From Halomonas sp. THAF5a (lineage in GTDB: Bacteria > Pseudomonadota > Gammaproteobacteria > Pseudomonadales > Halomonadaceae): a DNA stretch of 64,000 bases. The number at the start of each line of letters is the position of its first letter. Position 1 is the first letter of the stretch. The DNA lies in the NCBI RefSeq assembly GCF_009363755.1, contig NZ_CP045417.1, forward strand, positions 1,302,001 through 1,366,000. Reading direction: 5' to 3'. Positions 46,558 through 55,080 of the stretch are shown here, piece by piece. Under the pieces are notes generated by a model. The model was given only the letters and a program-made list of their open reading frames with translations. It was not told the DNA's origin and searched no databases. A program made the translations under genes and the position numbers.

Positions 46558-47685
46558 ATGACCCTGAACCCCGAGATTCGCTGGATCGATACCCCCACCG
46601 CCCTGGACGCCGCCTGTGCCGAGGTGGCCCAGGCGGACGTGATCGCCCTGGACACCGAGTTCTTTCGCGAGAACACCTTCCATCCGGTGCCGGCGCTGAT
46701 CCAGTTCGCCGCCGGCGGCCCGGCCTTCCTGGTCGATCCCCAGCAGGTAGCGTGCACCGAGGCCTTCCGTCGCCTGCTCGCCGAAGGGCCCTTGAAGCTG
46801 CTGCACGCCTCCAGCGAGGACCTCGAGGTCTTCGCCCACTGGGCCGGGGTGCCCGTGGCGCCGCTGGTGGACACCCAGGTCGCCCAGTCGCTGCTCGGCG
46901 AGGTGCCCTCGATGGGCTATCAGAAGCTGGTGGCGCACTGGACCGGCGAGACCCTGCCCAAGGACGAGACCCGCTCCAACTGGCTGCTGCGACCGCTCTC
47001 CGAGTCCCAGCTGCGCTACGCGGCCCTGGACGTGGTCTTCCTGCTGGAGGTGTGGGAGCGCCAGCGCGCCGCCCTCGAGCGGCTGGACCGCATGGCCTGG
47101 GTCGAGGAGGAGTGCGCCGCCCTGGTGGCCCAGGCGGCGCGCAGCGAAGCCGCCGACGGCCAGTGGTACCTGCGCCACCGCCAGCTCTGGCGTCTCTCGC
47201 CACGCCAGGTGGAGGCCTATCGGCGCCTGACCGTCTGGCGCGAGGGCGAGGCCCGGCGACGCGACGTGCCGCGCGGCTGGCTGGTGCCCGACCGGCTGCT
47301 CTATGCCATGGCCGAGCAGCTGCCGGAGAACCGCTTCGAGCTGTCGCGGATCGAGGAGCTCAAGCCCGCGCTGATCAAGCGCGAGGGTGACGAGCTGCTG
47401 AGGCTGGTGCGCGAGGCGGTGAAGGTCGACGAGGAGGCGCTGCCGGCGGCACCGCTCTCGCCGATGTCCCCCGAGTTCAAGCAGCGCCTCAAAGCCTTGA
47501 AGAAGGTGGTCAATGCCGAGGCCGAGGCGCTGGGCGTGGCCCCCGAGGTGCTGCTCAAGCGGCGCGAGCTGGAGGCCCTGGTGAGCGCCGACCTGCGCGG
47601 CGAGCCGCTGCCCCTGCCCGGCGGCTGGCGTCGAGAACGACTGGCGACGGGCCTGACCGCGGCCCTCGAGGAGGCATCACGATGA
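46558..47685 (+). CDS. rnd: Ribonuclease D
   Basis: A 375-aa 3'-5' exoribonuclease. DEDD exonuclease motifs are LDTEFFRENTF, LLHASSEDLEVF and RYAALDVVFLLEV. HRDC domains fill the C-terminal half. It trims tRNA 3' ends. It overlaps ycgL by four bases (ATGA). Confidence 0.93.
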   Translation: MTLNPEIRWIDTPTALDAACAEVAQADVIALDTEFFRENTFHPVPALIQFAAGGPAFLVDPQQVACTEAFRRLLAEGPLKLLHASSEDLEVFAHWAGVPVAPLVDTQVAQSLLGEVPSMGYQKLVAHWTGETLPKDETRSNWLLRPLSESQLRYAALDVVFLLEVWERQRAALERLDRMAWVEEECAALVAQAARSEAADGQWYLRHRQLWRLSPRQVEAYRRLTVWREGEARRRDVPRGWLVPDRLLYAMAEQLPENRFELSRIEELKPALIKREGDELLRLVREAVKVDEEALPAAPLSPMSPEFKQRLKALKKVVNAEAEALGVAPEVLLKRRELEALVSADLRGEPLPLPGGWRRERLATGLTAALEEASR

Positions 47686-47993
47686 GCGACGACCGGATGC
47701 GCGGCGACAAGCTGCTCTGCGAGATCTTCAAGAGCGCGCGCAAGGAGGAGATGTACCTCTACGTGGACAAGCGCCAGGGGCTCGGTGACGTGCCCGAGGC
47801 GCTGCTCGAGCACTTCGGTCGGCCGCTGCCCACCATGACCCTGATCCTTACCCCGGAGAAGCGCCTGGGCCGAGCCCAGGCCGGTGACGTCATGGCCGCC
47901 ATTCGCGAGAAGGGCTACTACCTGCAGATGCCCCCCGCCAAGGAGGAGTACCTGCTCGACCTCTATCGCGCCCCGACCGAGGCGCGGTATTAG
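47682..47993 (+). CDS. ycgL: YcgL domain protein
   Basis: A 103-aa protein. LLCEIFKSARKEEMYLYVDKR and MTLILTPEKRLGRAQAGDVMAAI are the YcgL family segments. No function is established. It is coupled to rnd through an ATGA overlap. Confidence 0.9.
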   Translation: MSDDRMRGDKLLCEIFKSARKEEMYLYVDKRQGLGDVPEALLEHFGRPLPTMTLILTPEKRLGRAQAGDVMAAIREKGYYLQMPPAKEEYLLDLYRAPTEARY

Positions 47994-48127
47994 TCTAACG
48001 CGCCCGATGCTGCGCGAACCTCGCTGGATCACGCCCCACGACATGGCAACCCGGTGCGGCACCACCGGCGATGGACGCCATGGGTGAGCCCCGCTTCGCC
48101 GAGGCCCCGACAGGGGCAGGAGAGAGC

Positions 48128-48577
48128 ATGAGAGAACGATTCTGGGAGCGCTTCGACCTGGCGGAGCTCACCGACGAGGAGTGGGAGGCGCTCTGCGACG
48201 GCTGCGGCCAGTGCTGCCTGCTCAAGTTCCAGGACGAGGAGAGCGGTGACCTGGCGGTGCTCAACGTCGCCTGCGAGCTGCTCGATATCCCGAGCTGCCG
48301 TTGCGGCGACTATGCCCACCGCTTCGAGAGGGTGCCGGACTGCACGCAGCTGACGCCCGAGCGCATCGACGATTTCCGCTGGCTGCCCAAGTCCTGCGCC
48401 TACCGCCGGGTGGCGGAGGGGCGCAAGCTGGCCGCCTGGCATCCGCTGATCGCCGGCGGGCCGGAGCGCATGCACCGCAAGGGCGTCAGTGTGCGCAGCT
48501 TCGCCGTCTCCCAGCGCGAGGTGCCCGAGGAGGCACTCGAGGAGCACATCATCGCCATCCTGCCCATCGACGGCTGA
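48128..48577 (+). CDS. ycgN: YcgN/UPF0260 cysteine-cluster protein
   Basis: A 149-aa protein with CDGCGQCCLLKF near residue 25, an ACELLDIPSCRCGDYAHR cysteine group and LPKSCAYRRVAEGRKLAAWHPL: the YkgJ-type metal-cluster fold. The ATG at 48128 has AGGAGA six bases upstream; the in-frame ATG at 48071 does not. It follows ycgL by about 135 bases. Function unknown; metal binding is inferred. Confidence 0.88.
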   Translation: MRERFWERFDLAELTDEEWEALCDGCGQCCLLKFQDEESGDLAVLNVACELLDIPSCRCGDYAHRFERVPDCTQLTPERIDDFRWLPKSCAYRRVAEGRKLAAWHPLIAGGPERMHRKGVSVRSFAVSQREVPEEALEEHIIAILPIDG

Positions 48578-48796
48578 CCCCCTCCTCGTCGGGACCCTCG
48601 GCCCCATGCCTGAGGCGCCTCATACGCAGTGGGCGTCTAGGCTCATGCCCTTACCATCGTGCTTTCATGGCTTCGTCCTATGGCGCCGCCCAGCGCCCCG
48701 GACGATGCTTCGTTTTGTGTAACGGTTTGTTGTCCAGCGTGAGTGTGTGTGGCGCGTCACGCTCGGGGGCGTGGGATCACGATAAGGGGATGCATC

Positions 48797-49558
48797 ATGA
48801 AAGGCTTCAGGAAGCTAGTGCTGGCCGTGGCGGTGGGGGCCCTGGCCTCGTCCGGTGTGTCGGCGCAGTCCTCCTCGTGGGGCGGGGAGGCGATTAGCGA
48901 CGACGAGATGGCGGCGATGTTCAACGACCTCATGAACGAGGGCCGGGTGCTCGACGAGCAGGAGATGGCGCAGCTGCAGTCCTGGCTGCCGACGCGCCAG
49001 AGCCCTGAGTCGCTGCTGCTGCTCTATCCGCCGAGCGCCGGGGAGGGCGACGCGGGGCTGACCAGCGCGCGTGACGGGAGCGATATCGTGCTGGCCGCCA
49101 GCGGTGATGGCTCGGACGACGGAACGGACGATGGCACGGATGACGGAACGGACGACGGCACCGATGACGGCACGGATGACGGAACCGACGATGGCACTGA
49201 TGACGGCACGGATGACGGAACGGATGACGGAACGGATGACGGAACGGATGACGGCACCGACGACGGCACCGACGACGGCAATGGCGATAACGGCCTACCT
49301 CATTCCGGTGGCGGGGGCGGTGGTTCCGGCGGTGGCGGCGGCGGTGGTTCCGGCGGTGGCGGCGGCGGTGGTTCCGGCGGTGGCGGCGGCGGTGGTTCCG
49401 GCGGTGGCGGCGGCGGTGGTTCCGGCGGCGGTTCCGGCGGCGGCTCGGGTGGTGGTTCCGGCGGCGGCTCGGGTGGTGGTTCCGGCGGCGGTTCCGGCGG
49501 CGGCTCGGGCGGCGGCTCCGGCGGTGGTGCCGGCGGCGGTGCCGGTGGCGGCCGTTGA
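48797..49558 (+). CDS. Secreted low-complexity protein with DDGT and glycine repeats
   Basis: A 254-aa precursor. The signal peptide ends near VSAQS (residue ~24). A short folded part (25-105, ISDDEMAAMFNDLMNEGRVLDEQEM) has acidic helix character. Then come about 14 DDGT units (very acidic, possible Ca2+ binding) and an ~85-residue tail of Gly with Ser/Ala (GGGGS-like), ending AGGGR. AAGGGG precedes the ATG. I do not recognise a family. It could be a cell-surface or matrix protein with a flexible spacer. No membrane anchor or sorting signal is visible at the end. Confidence 0.75.
   Translation: MKGFRKLVLAVAVGALASSGVSAQSSSWGGEAISDDEMAAMFNDLMNEGRVLDEQEMAQLQSWLPTRQSPESLLLLYPPSAGEGDAGLTSARDGSDIVLAASGDGSDDGTDDGTDDGTDDGTDDGTDDGTDDGTDDGTDDGTDDGTDDGTDDGTDDGTDDGNGDNGLPHSGGGGGGSGGGGGGGSGGGGGGGSGGGGGGGSGGGGGGGSGGGSGGGSGGGSGGGSGGGSGGGSGGGSGGGSGGGAGGGAGGGR
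49115..49282 (+). repeat. Fourteen tandem 12-bp units (DDGT-coding)
   Basis: Fourteen 12-base units of the form GA(C/T)GA(C/T)GG(A/C)AC(G/C/T), the last AAT instead of ACx. Third positions vary among units, so the repeat is not a very recent expansion. A Gly/Ser-coding repeat follows to 49555. Confidence 0.9.
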
Positions 49559-49602
49559 TGTGGGGCTCTTCCGGTAGGAGCCGTTGCGGCGGACAGGTGT
49601 GA

Positions 49603-49630
49603 CAGGGACCCGGCCTCGGCCGGGTCCCTG
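49603..49630. terminator. Hairpin between the repeat protein and ptrB
   Basis: CAGGGACCCGGCC (49603-49615) pairs with GGCCGGGTCCCTG (49618-49630) over two bases. No U-tract. It is the shared 3' end of convergent genes. Confidence 0.55.
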
Positions 49631-49655
49631 CCGTATGGGCGGGTGTCGCGAGGCG

Positions 49656-51761
49656 TCAGGCCTCCCGGCCCGCGAGGCCCAGCGCCCAGAGGAGAAAGGC
49701 ATCCTGGCGGGCGTTGTCGTGCCAGGCCTTGAAGCGTCCCGAGGCGCCGCCGTGGCCGGCGGACAGGTCGGTCCTCAGCAGGATGGGGTGTGCCTGGAGG
49801 CGCGGCGCAGGCGTGAGCGCCTTGAGGCGCGCATAGAGCTTGGCCGGCTCCCAGTAGGGCACCCGGGTGTCGTGCCAGCTTCCCTGGAGGAAGATCGCCG
49901 GCCAGGGCCGGGCCGAGAGGTTGTCCAGCGGCGAGTAGTCGCGGATCCGCCGGCGCGCCTCGGGCTCGCGGGGATCGCCCCACTCGGTGTACTCCGCGGT
50001 GGTCAGGGGCAGGTCGGGGTTCTCCATGGTGCGCAGCACGTCGACGAAGGGCACGTCGAGCACCGCCGCGCAGAAGGCGTCGGGGGCCAGGTTGAGGCTG
50101 GCGCCGACCAGCAGGCCGCCGGCGCTGGCGCCGTAGGCGGCGATGCGCTCACCGTCGCTTAGCCCCTTCTCGACCAGGGCGTCGCGGGCGGCGAGGAAGT
50201 CGTGGAAGCTGTTGGCCTTGTGCTCGAGCTTGCCGGCCAGGTACCAGGGCTCGCCGCGATCGCCACCGCCGCGCACGTGGGCCACGGCGAAGGCCGCCCC
50301 GCGTGCCAGCAGCTCCAGGCGGGCCACCGAGAACCAGGGATCGAGCCCCTCGCCGTAAGCCCCGTAGCCGTAGAGCAGGGTGGGCAGGGGGTGGCCGGAG
50401 AGGTCGGCCCGTCTGACCACCGACACGGGCACGCGTTCGCCGTCGTGGGAGGTCGCCCAGATCCGCTCGCAGGCCAGCTGCTCGGGGGGCAGGTCGCCGT
50501 GGACCGGCTGGCGCTTGAGCACGCGCCGCTCGCCGCTGTCCAGGTCGAGCTCGATCCAGGTCACCGGCAGGGTGAAGGATTCCTCGCGCAGCCGCAGGCG
50601 CCGGTCGGCGAAGTGCGGCGCGTCGCCCAGCGCCAGGCTGCAGGGCCGCTCCGGCAGCGGCAGGCGCTCGTCCCGGGTGGGGGCGTGGTCGGCATCCAGC
50701 TCGAGCACCCGCAGGTGTACCTGGGCCTCGTGGTGGTCGCGCTCGGTGAGCACCAGCCCCCAGGCGAAGGCGTCGACGCCCTCCAGGGTCGCCTCGTCGC
50801 GGTGATCGATCAGCGGCTGCCAGTCGTGCTCCGGTTCGCCACTCTGCCACAGGCGTTCCGCGACCCGATCCAGTCGGAAGTGGGTTGCCTGGCGGTTATG
50901 CAGGACGTAGAAGTGGCCGGGGCGATGGTCCACCGCATACTCCACGCCGGTCTCGCGGGCGCGAAAGCAGCGGGGCGGCGTCGCCGGGGCGCGGGCGGGG
51001 ATCAGGTGGCTCTCGCTGGTGTCCTTGGAGGCGCTCTCCAGGATCAGCCACTCCCGGGAGCGGGTCTTGCCCAGACCCAGCCAGAACTCCGGGTCGGCCT
51101 CGCGCAGGATCAGCGCCGGCTCCCCGGCCCGGCCGTCGGCGACCGGCAGGCGCCAGATGCTCTCCGGGCGCTGGGTGGCGTCGAAGCGGGTGAACAGCAG
51201 GGTGGCGTTATCCTCGGCCCAGCCGATCTCGGGGCCGATCTCCTCGAGCAGCACCGCGGGCTCGCCGTCCGGCAGCCGCTTGAGGTAGAGCGTGTAGGTC
51301 TCGTCGCCGCGGGTGTCCTCGGTCCAGGCCAGCCAGGCCTCGTCCGGGGAGAGGGCCATGTCGCCGAGCTCCAGGAAATCGTGCGCGGCGGCCCGGGCCT
51401 CCAGGTCGAGGAAGGCCTCGGCGGCCTCGGGCCGGCCGTTGGGGTGACGCCACCAGACGGGGTAATCGGCGTTGGCCGCGGTCTCGCTCCACACCGTGTA
51501 GTGATCGAGCGGCGTCCTGAGCCCGCTCACGGCGAGCTCACGACGCGCCAGGTGGCCGTGATAGAGCCGCTCCACCAGGTCGTCCAGCGGAGCGAACCAG
51601 CGATCCGACTCCTCGTTGGCGGCCTCCAGGAAGGCGCTGACCTCCGGGGTGTCGCGGTTCTCCAGCCAGTGCCAGGCCGGATCGTCGGCGTGGCGGAAGC
51701 GGACTGCAGGATCGTCGGCGGGGAGGGTCGGGGCCTTGTCACGTGGCGGCTGTGCTTTCAT
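49656..51761 (-). CDS. ptrB: Oligopeptidase B (prolyl oligopeptidase family, S9)
   Basis: A 701-aa serine peptidase. A seven-bladed beta-propeller (about 70-430) precedes the hydrolase domain. The nucleophile Ser lies in AAYGASAGGLLVGASLN, Asp in QGSWHDTRVPYWEP, His in LSAGHGGASGRFK. PTLLYGYGAYGEGLDPWFS is typical of the family. It cuts after basic residues in short peptides, cytoplasmic. Length matches PtrB. It is divergent from the membrane protein gene at 51833. Confidence 0.92.
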   Translation of the reverse strand: MKAQPPRDKAPTLPADDPAVRFRHADDPAWHWLENRDTPEVSAFLEAANEESDRWFAPLDDLVERLYHGHLARRELAVSGLRTPLDHYTVWSETAANADYPVWWRHPNGRPEAAEAFLDLEARAAAHDFLELGDMALSPDEAWLAWTEDTRGDETYTLYLKRLPDGEPAVLLEEIGPEIGWAEDNATLLFTRFDATQRPESIWRLPVADGRAGEPALILREADPEFWLGLGKTRSREWLILESASKDTSESHLIPARAPATPPRCFRARETGVEYAVDHRPGHFYVLHNRQATHFRLDRVAERLWQSGEPEHDWQPLIDHRDEATLEGVDAFAWGLVLTERDHHEAQVHLRVLELDADHAPTRDERLPLPERPCSLALGDAPHFADRRLRLREESFTLPVTWIELDLDSGERRVLKRQPVHGDLPPEQLACERIWATSHDGERVPVSVVRRADLSGHPLPTLLYGYGAYGEGLDPWFSVARLELLARGAAFAVAHVRGGGDRGEPWYLAGKLEHKANSFHDFLAARDALVEKGLSDGERIAAYGASAGGLLVGASLNLAPDAFCAAVLDVPFVDVLRTMENPDLPLTTAEYTEWGDPREPEARRRIRDYSPLDNLSARPWPAIFLQGSWHDTRVPYWEPAKLYARLKALTPAPRLQAHPILLRTDLSAGHGGASGRFKAWHDNARQDAFLLWALGLAGREA

Positions 51762-51832
51762 GGCGCGGGATGTACCATACTCAGTGTGTTTTCAAGAACG
51801 TGCGTCGACGACGCACAACTCGCGAGGTCGTG

Positions 51833-52270
51833 ATGCTGATGTCGGATTCGATGCCCCTACTATGGCTGGTCTATGTCGTGTTGTCGCTGGTGGTGCTGCT
51901 CACCGGCTACCTGGGGCTGGGGTTTCTGCCGCGCTTGCCGCGGCTGGTGATCACCTGGGCGGTGGCCGGCCTGATGTGGACACCGTCCCATTTCCGCCTG
52001 CCCCTGCTCGACGAGGGGGAATTCTACAGCGGGTTCGCTCCCGCCGTGATGGTCGCGGCCGTGGCCTTCCTCGAGAACAACCGCGAGACCTTCCTGCCGG
52101 TGGCCCTGCTGGTCGTGGTGGGCGCCGGCGTGGGCGCCCTGCTGGGGCTGCTGTTGTGGTGGCGCGGTCGCACCCGCGGCCAGGATGAGGTCGTGGATAT
52201 GGACGAAGACGCGCCCGCCGCCTCCGGCGGTCGCGGCAGCGGCGAACGCCAGGAGCCGGTGCTCGGCTGA
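51833..52270 (+). CDS. Small membrane protein beside a VWA protein
   Basis: A 145-aa protein with three hydrophobic segments (about residues 8-28, 35-55 and 85-110) and an acidic/Gly-rich tail. I do not recognise a named family. GAGG lies five bases before the ATG at 51833; a second in-frame ATG follows two codons later. It is 55 bases before the VWA gene, on the same strand, so probably co-transcribed. Confidence 0.7.
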   Translation: MLMSDSMPLLWLVYVVLSLVVLLTGYLGLGFLPRLPRLVITWAVAGLMWTPSHFRLPLLDEGEFYSGFAPAVMVAAVAFLENNRETFLPVALLVVVGAGVGALLGLLLWWRGRTRGQDEVVDMDEDAPAASGGRGSGERQEPVLG

Positions 52271-52325
52271 CGGGCGCCTCATACGACCGACGGGCGTGTC
52301 GGCAACGACCGGCCAAGGAGCTTCG

Positions 52326-54167
52326 ATGAGCGGGTACGGCAAGGAACGCATCGGCTGGCTGCCTCGGGCGCTGGCCGCGGGCATGGCCCTGTGGCTCGTG
52401 GCCGGCCCGCTCTGGGCCCAGCCCCACGAGGAGCGCCCCGACGTCCGGGTGGTGGTCGATGCCTCCGGCAGCATGCGCGACAACGATCCCGAGCGGCTCG
52501 CCGTCAGTGCCCTGGACCTGCTGGTGGCGCTGCTGCCGAGCGGCGCACGGGCGGGCGTGTGGACCTTCGGCGAGACGGTCGACAATCCCCTGCCGCTGGG
52601 CGAGGTGGATGCGGCCTGGCGCGAGCAGGCCCTGGCCCTGCCGCCGGCGCTTCAGGCCTACCAGCAGTACACCGACATCGAGGCCGCGCTCGACGCCGCC
52701 TCCCGCGGTGAGGCCGACGGCTGGCGCCACCTGGTGCTGCTGACCGACGGCATGATCGACCTGCCCCCGGGCCGGGGCGCCAAGCCCGAGGTCGACCGGG
52801 CCTCGCGGCGCCGGCTGGTCGAGGAGCGAGCGGCCGAGCTCGCCGACCAGGGCGTCGCGGTGCATGCCATCGCCTTCTCCGACCAGGCCGACCTGGCCCT
52901 GGTGGAGCGCCTGGCCCAGTCCACCGGCGGACTGGCGGCCCTGGCCGAGAGCCCCGAGGGCCTGCTGGGTGCCTTCCTGGACATCGTCGAGCGGATCTTT
53001 CCCGCCGACCAGGTGCCCCTGGACGAGGGGCGCTTCGTCATCGACGGCGGCGTAGAGACCTTCTCCGCGCTGATCTTCCATGAGCCCGATGACGCCCCCC
53101 TGACCCTGATCGCCCCGGATGGCGCGCGCTACCGTGCCGACGATGCGTCGGGGGACGTCCGCTGGCAGGCGGAGTCACGCTTCGACCTGATCCGGGTGCC
53201 GGACCCCGAGGCCGGCGAGTGGCTCCTGGAGGGCGCCGTGGGCGAGGAGAGCCGCATCAACGTCGCCTCGCCGCTGCACCTGCGCACCGCCAACCTGCCG
53301 ACCACCCTCTACCTTGGCTTCGACGTGCCGGTGGAGGCATGGATCACCCACGACGGCGGACCCTTCGAGGGGGGGGAGGACCTGACGCTGTCGGTGGCGC
53401 TCCAGGACGCCGAGGGCAAGGTGCAGTCCCGCGTCGTGCTCGAGCCCGAGGCGGGACGCTATCGCGGGCGACTGCCGGCGCCGGCGCTGACCGGCAACGC
53501 CCACCTGGTGATCCGCGCCGAGAGCGAGGCGCTCAAGCGGCAGCGCACCCAGGCCGTGAACGTGCTGCCGGCCATCGGGGCGGTGCACCGTCCCCGGGCC
53601 GGGCGGGTGGTGCTGGCCGCCGAGCACCCGGCCCTTCATCGCAACAACACCGAGATCCACGGCGAGCTGCAGGGCGAGCGCCTCGCGGCCGAGCCGGTGG
53701 GGGAGCGGCGCTGGCATCTCGCGCTGCCCGAGCTCGACCCCTCGCTCTCCCTGCCGCTGCTGCTGGAGGCCACCGTCGAGCTCGACGGCGAGCGCCAGAC
53801 GCTCTCCCTGCCGCGCCTGGTGCTCTATCCCGAGGGCCGCCTCGGCATCGGGGTGGCCGACGTGGCCGGCCCGACGCTGGCGATCGAGACGTCCGACGAG
53901 CAGGGAGAGGTCCCCCCGCCGCCGCCCGAGAGTTCGGCCGAGCAGGCCGCCGACCGCTTCGTCGAACTGGTCAACCGGATGCCCGAGACGGCCCGGGACC
54001 TCTGGCAGGCGGGCTGGCCGGGCGTTCAGGCGCTCTGGCAGACGCACCGTCGCGACCCGCGCCTGTGGGGCGTGCTCGCGGTGCTCGCCCTGGGGCTGAT
54101 GGTCATTTTCCTGATTCGGCGCCGCCAGGCGCGGCGCCTGCCACGCCGGGAGGAACCCCATGTGTGA
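52326..54167 (+). CDS. Exported von Willebrand factor A domain protein, C-terminal membrane anchor
   Basis: A 613-aa precursor. The signal peptide ends near LWAQP (residue ~32). The VWA domain has an intact MIDAS: DASGSM (D45-S47-S49), a Thr in the next loop and HLVLLTDGMI. The middle part (about 240-520) looks like Ig-type beta modules. A PPPPP stretch and a single membrane span (LAVLALGLMVIFLI) precede an Arg-rich cytoplasmic tail. It is probably a periplasm-facing adhesion or assembly factor. AAGGAG precedes the ATG. It overlaps yafJ by eight bases. Confidence 0.85.
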   Translation: MSGYGKERIGWLPRALAAGMALWLVAGPLWAQPHEERPDVRVVVDASGSMRDNDPERLAVSALDLLVALLPSGARAGVWTFGETVDNPLPLGEVDAAWREQALALPPALQAYQQYTDIEAALDAASRGEADGWRHLVLLTDGMIDLPPGRGAKPEVDRASRRRLVEERAAELADQGVAVHAIAFSDQADLALVERLAQSTGGLAALAESPEGLLGAFLDIVERIFPADQVPLDEGRFVIDGGVETFSALIFHEPDDAPLTLIAPDGARYRADDASGDVRWQAESRFDLIRVPDPEAGEWLLEGAVGEESRINVASPLHLRTANLPTTLYLGFDVPVEAWITHDGGPFEGGEDLTLSVALQDAEGKVQSRVVLEPEAGRYRGRLPAPALTGNAHLVIRAESEALKRQRTQAVNVLPAIGAVHRPRAGRVVLAAEHPALHRNNTEIHGELQGERLAAEPVGERRWHLALPELDPSLSLPLLLEATVELDGERQTLSLPRLVLYPEGRLGIGVADVAGPTLAIETSDEQGEVPPPPPESSAEQAADRFVELVNRMPETARDLWQAGWPGVQALWQTHRRDPRLWGVLAVLALGLMVIFLIRRRQARRLPRREEPHV

Positions 54168-54948
54168 GCTTCTGGGCATGAGTGCCAATGTGCCCACGGA
54201 TATCTGCTTCAGCTTTACCGGCTTCCTGCACCGGGGCGGCGGGACCGGCCCGCATCGCGACGGCTGGGGCATCGCCTTCTACGAGGAGGGCGGCTACCGC
54301 GACTTTCGCGACCCCCACCCCTCGGTGCACTCGCCCATCGCCCGGCTGATCTGCGACTATCCCATCAAGTCGAACATCGTCATCAGCCATATCCGCCAGG
54401 CCAACGTCGGCCAGGTGCGCCTGGCCAACACCCACCCCTTCGTGCGCGAGATGTGGGGGCGTCCCTGGTGCTATGCGCACAACGGTCAGTTGGCCGACTG
54501 GCAGGCACTGCCGCACTCCTTCTACCGTCCGGTGGGCGGCACCGACAGCGAGCACGCCTTCTGCTGGCTGCTCGGCGAGCTGCGCGGCGCCTTCCCCGAG
54601 CCGCCCGCCGACGAGGCGCAGCGCGAGGCCCTCTGGTCGAGGCTGCACGGGCTCTGCGAGCGGCTGCGCGGCCTGGGGGTGTTCAACCTGCTGCTGGCCG
54701 ACGGCGAGTACCTCTATACCTTCTGCTCCACCAAGCTGGCCCACATCACCCGTCGGGCGCCCTTCGGTCGGGCGAGCCTGTCGGACGCCGAGCTGACGGT
54801 GAACTTCGCCGAGCACACCACCCCCGATGACGTGGTCTCGGTGATCGCCACCGAGCCGCTCACCGACAACGAGGAGTGGGTGCGCATGGAGCCGGGCGAG
54901 CTGCTGGTGTGGCAGGGAGGTGTCATCCAGGCGCGCTATAAAACGTAA
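54160..54948 (+). CDS. yafJ: Class II glutamine amidotransferase, YafJ family
   Basis: A 262-aa protein. The N-terminal nucleophile is C2 (MCELLGMSAN). GPHRDGWGIAFY, SHIRQANVG and CYAHNGQLADW are the glutaminase site. No synthase domain is fused. The acceptor is unknown. It overlaps the VWA gene by eight bases (translational coupling), which is an unusual partner. Confidence 0.88.
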   Translation: MCELLGMSANVPTDICFSFTGFLHRGGGTGPHRDGWGIAFYEEGGYRDFRDPHPSVHSPIARLICDYPIKSNIVISHIRQANVGQVRLANTHPFVREMWGRPWCYAHNGQLADWQALPHSFYRPVGGTDSEHAFCWLLGELRGAFPEPPADEAQREALWSRLHGLCERLRGLGVFNLLLADGEYLYTFCSTKLAHITRRAPFGRASLSDAELTVNFAEHTTPDDVVSVIATEPLTDNEEWVRMEPGELLVWQGGVIQARYKT

Positions 54949-54963
54949 GTTTCAATCGGTTGT

Positions 54964-54991
54964 TTTACAGCCGTCGAGCCGCTGGTATAAG
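54964..54991 (+). promoter_or_regulatory. Promoter of fadD
   Basis: TTTACA (54964-54969), a 16-base spacer and TATAAG (54986-54991), about 90 bases before the fadD ATG. Confidence 0.5.
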
Positions 54992-55080
54992 GTGCCTGAA
55001 GACGAAACCGCGCGTGGAGAGCCGCGCGAGGATAACAATAAAGGCCGATACCGACATTGGCCGCCGCATGGAGAGAGCCC

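Noticed and set aside
49115..49555. The repeat tract as a CRISPR array or non-coding satellite.
   Set aside because: The 12-base periodicity encodes a constant peptide in frame after a signal peptide, and there are no spacers.
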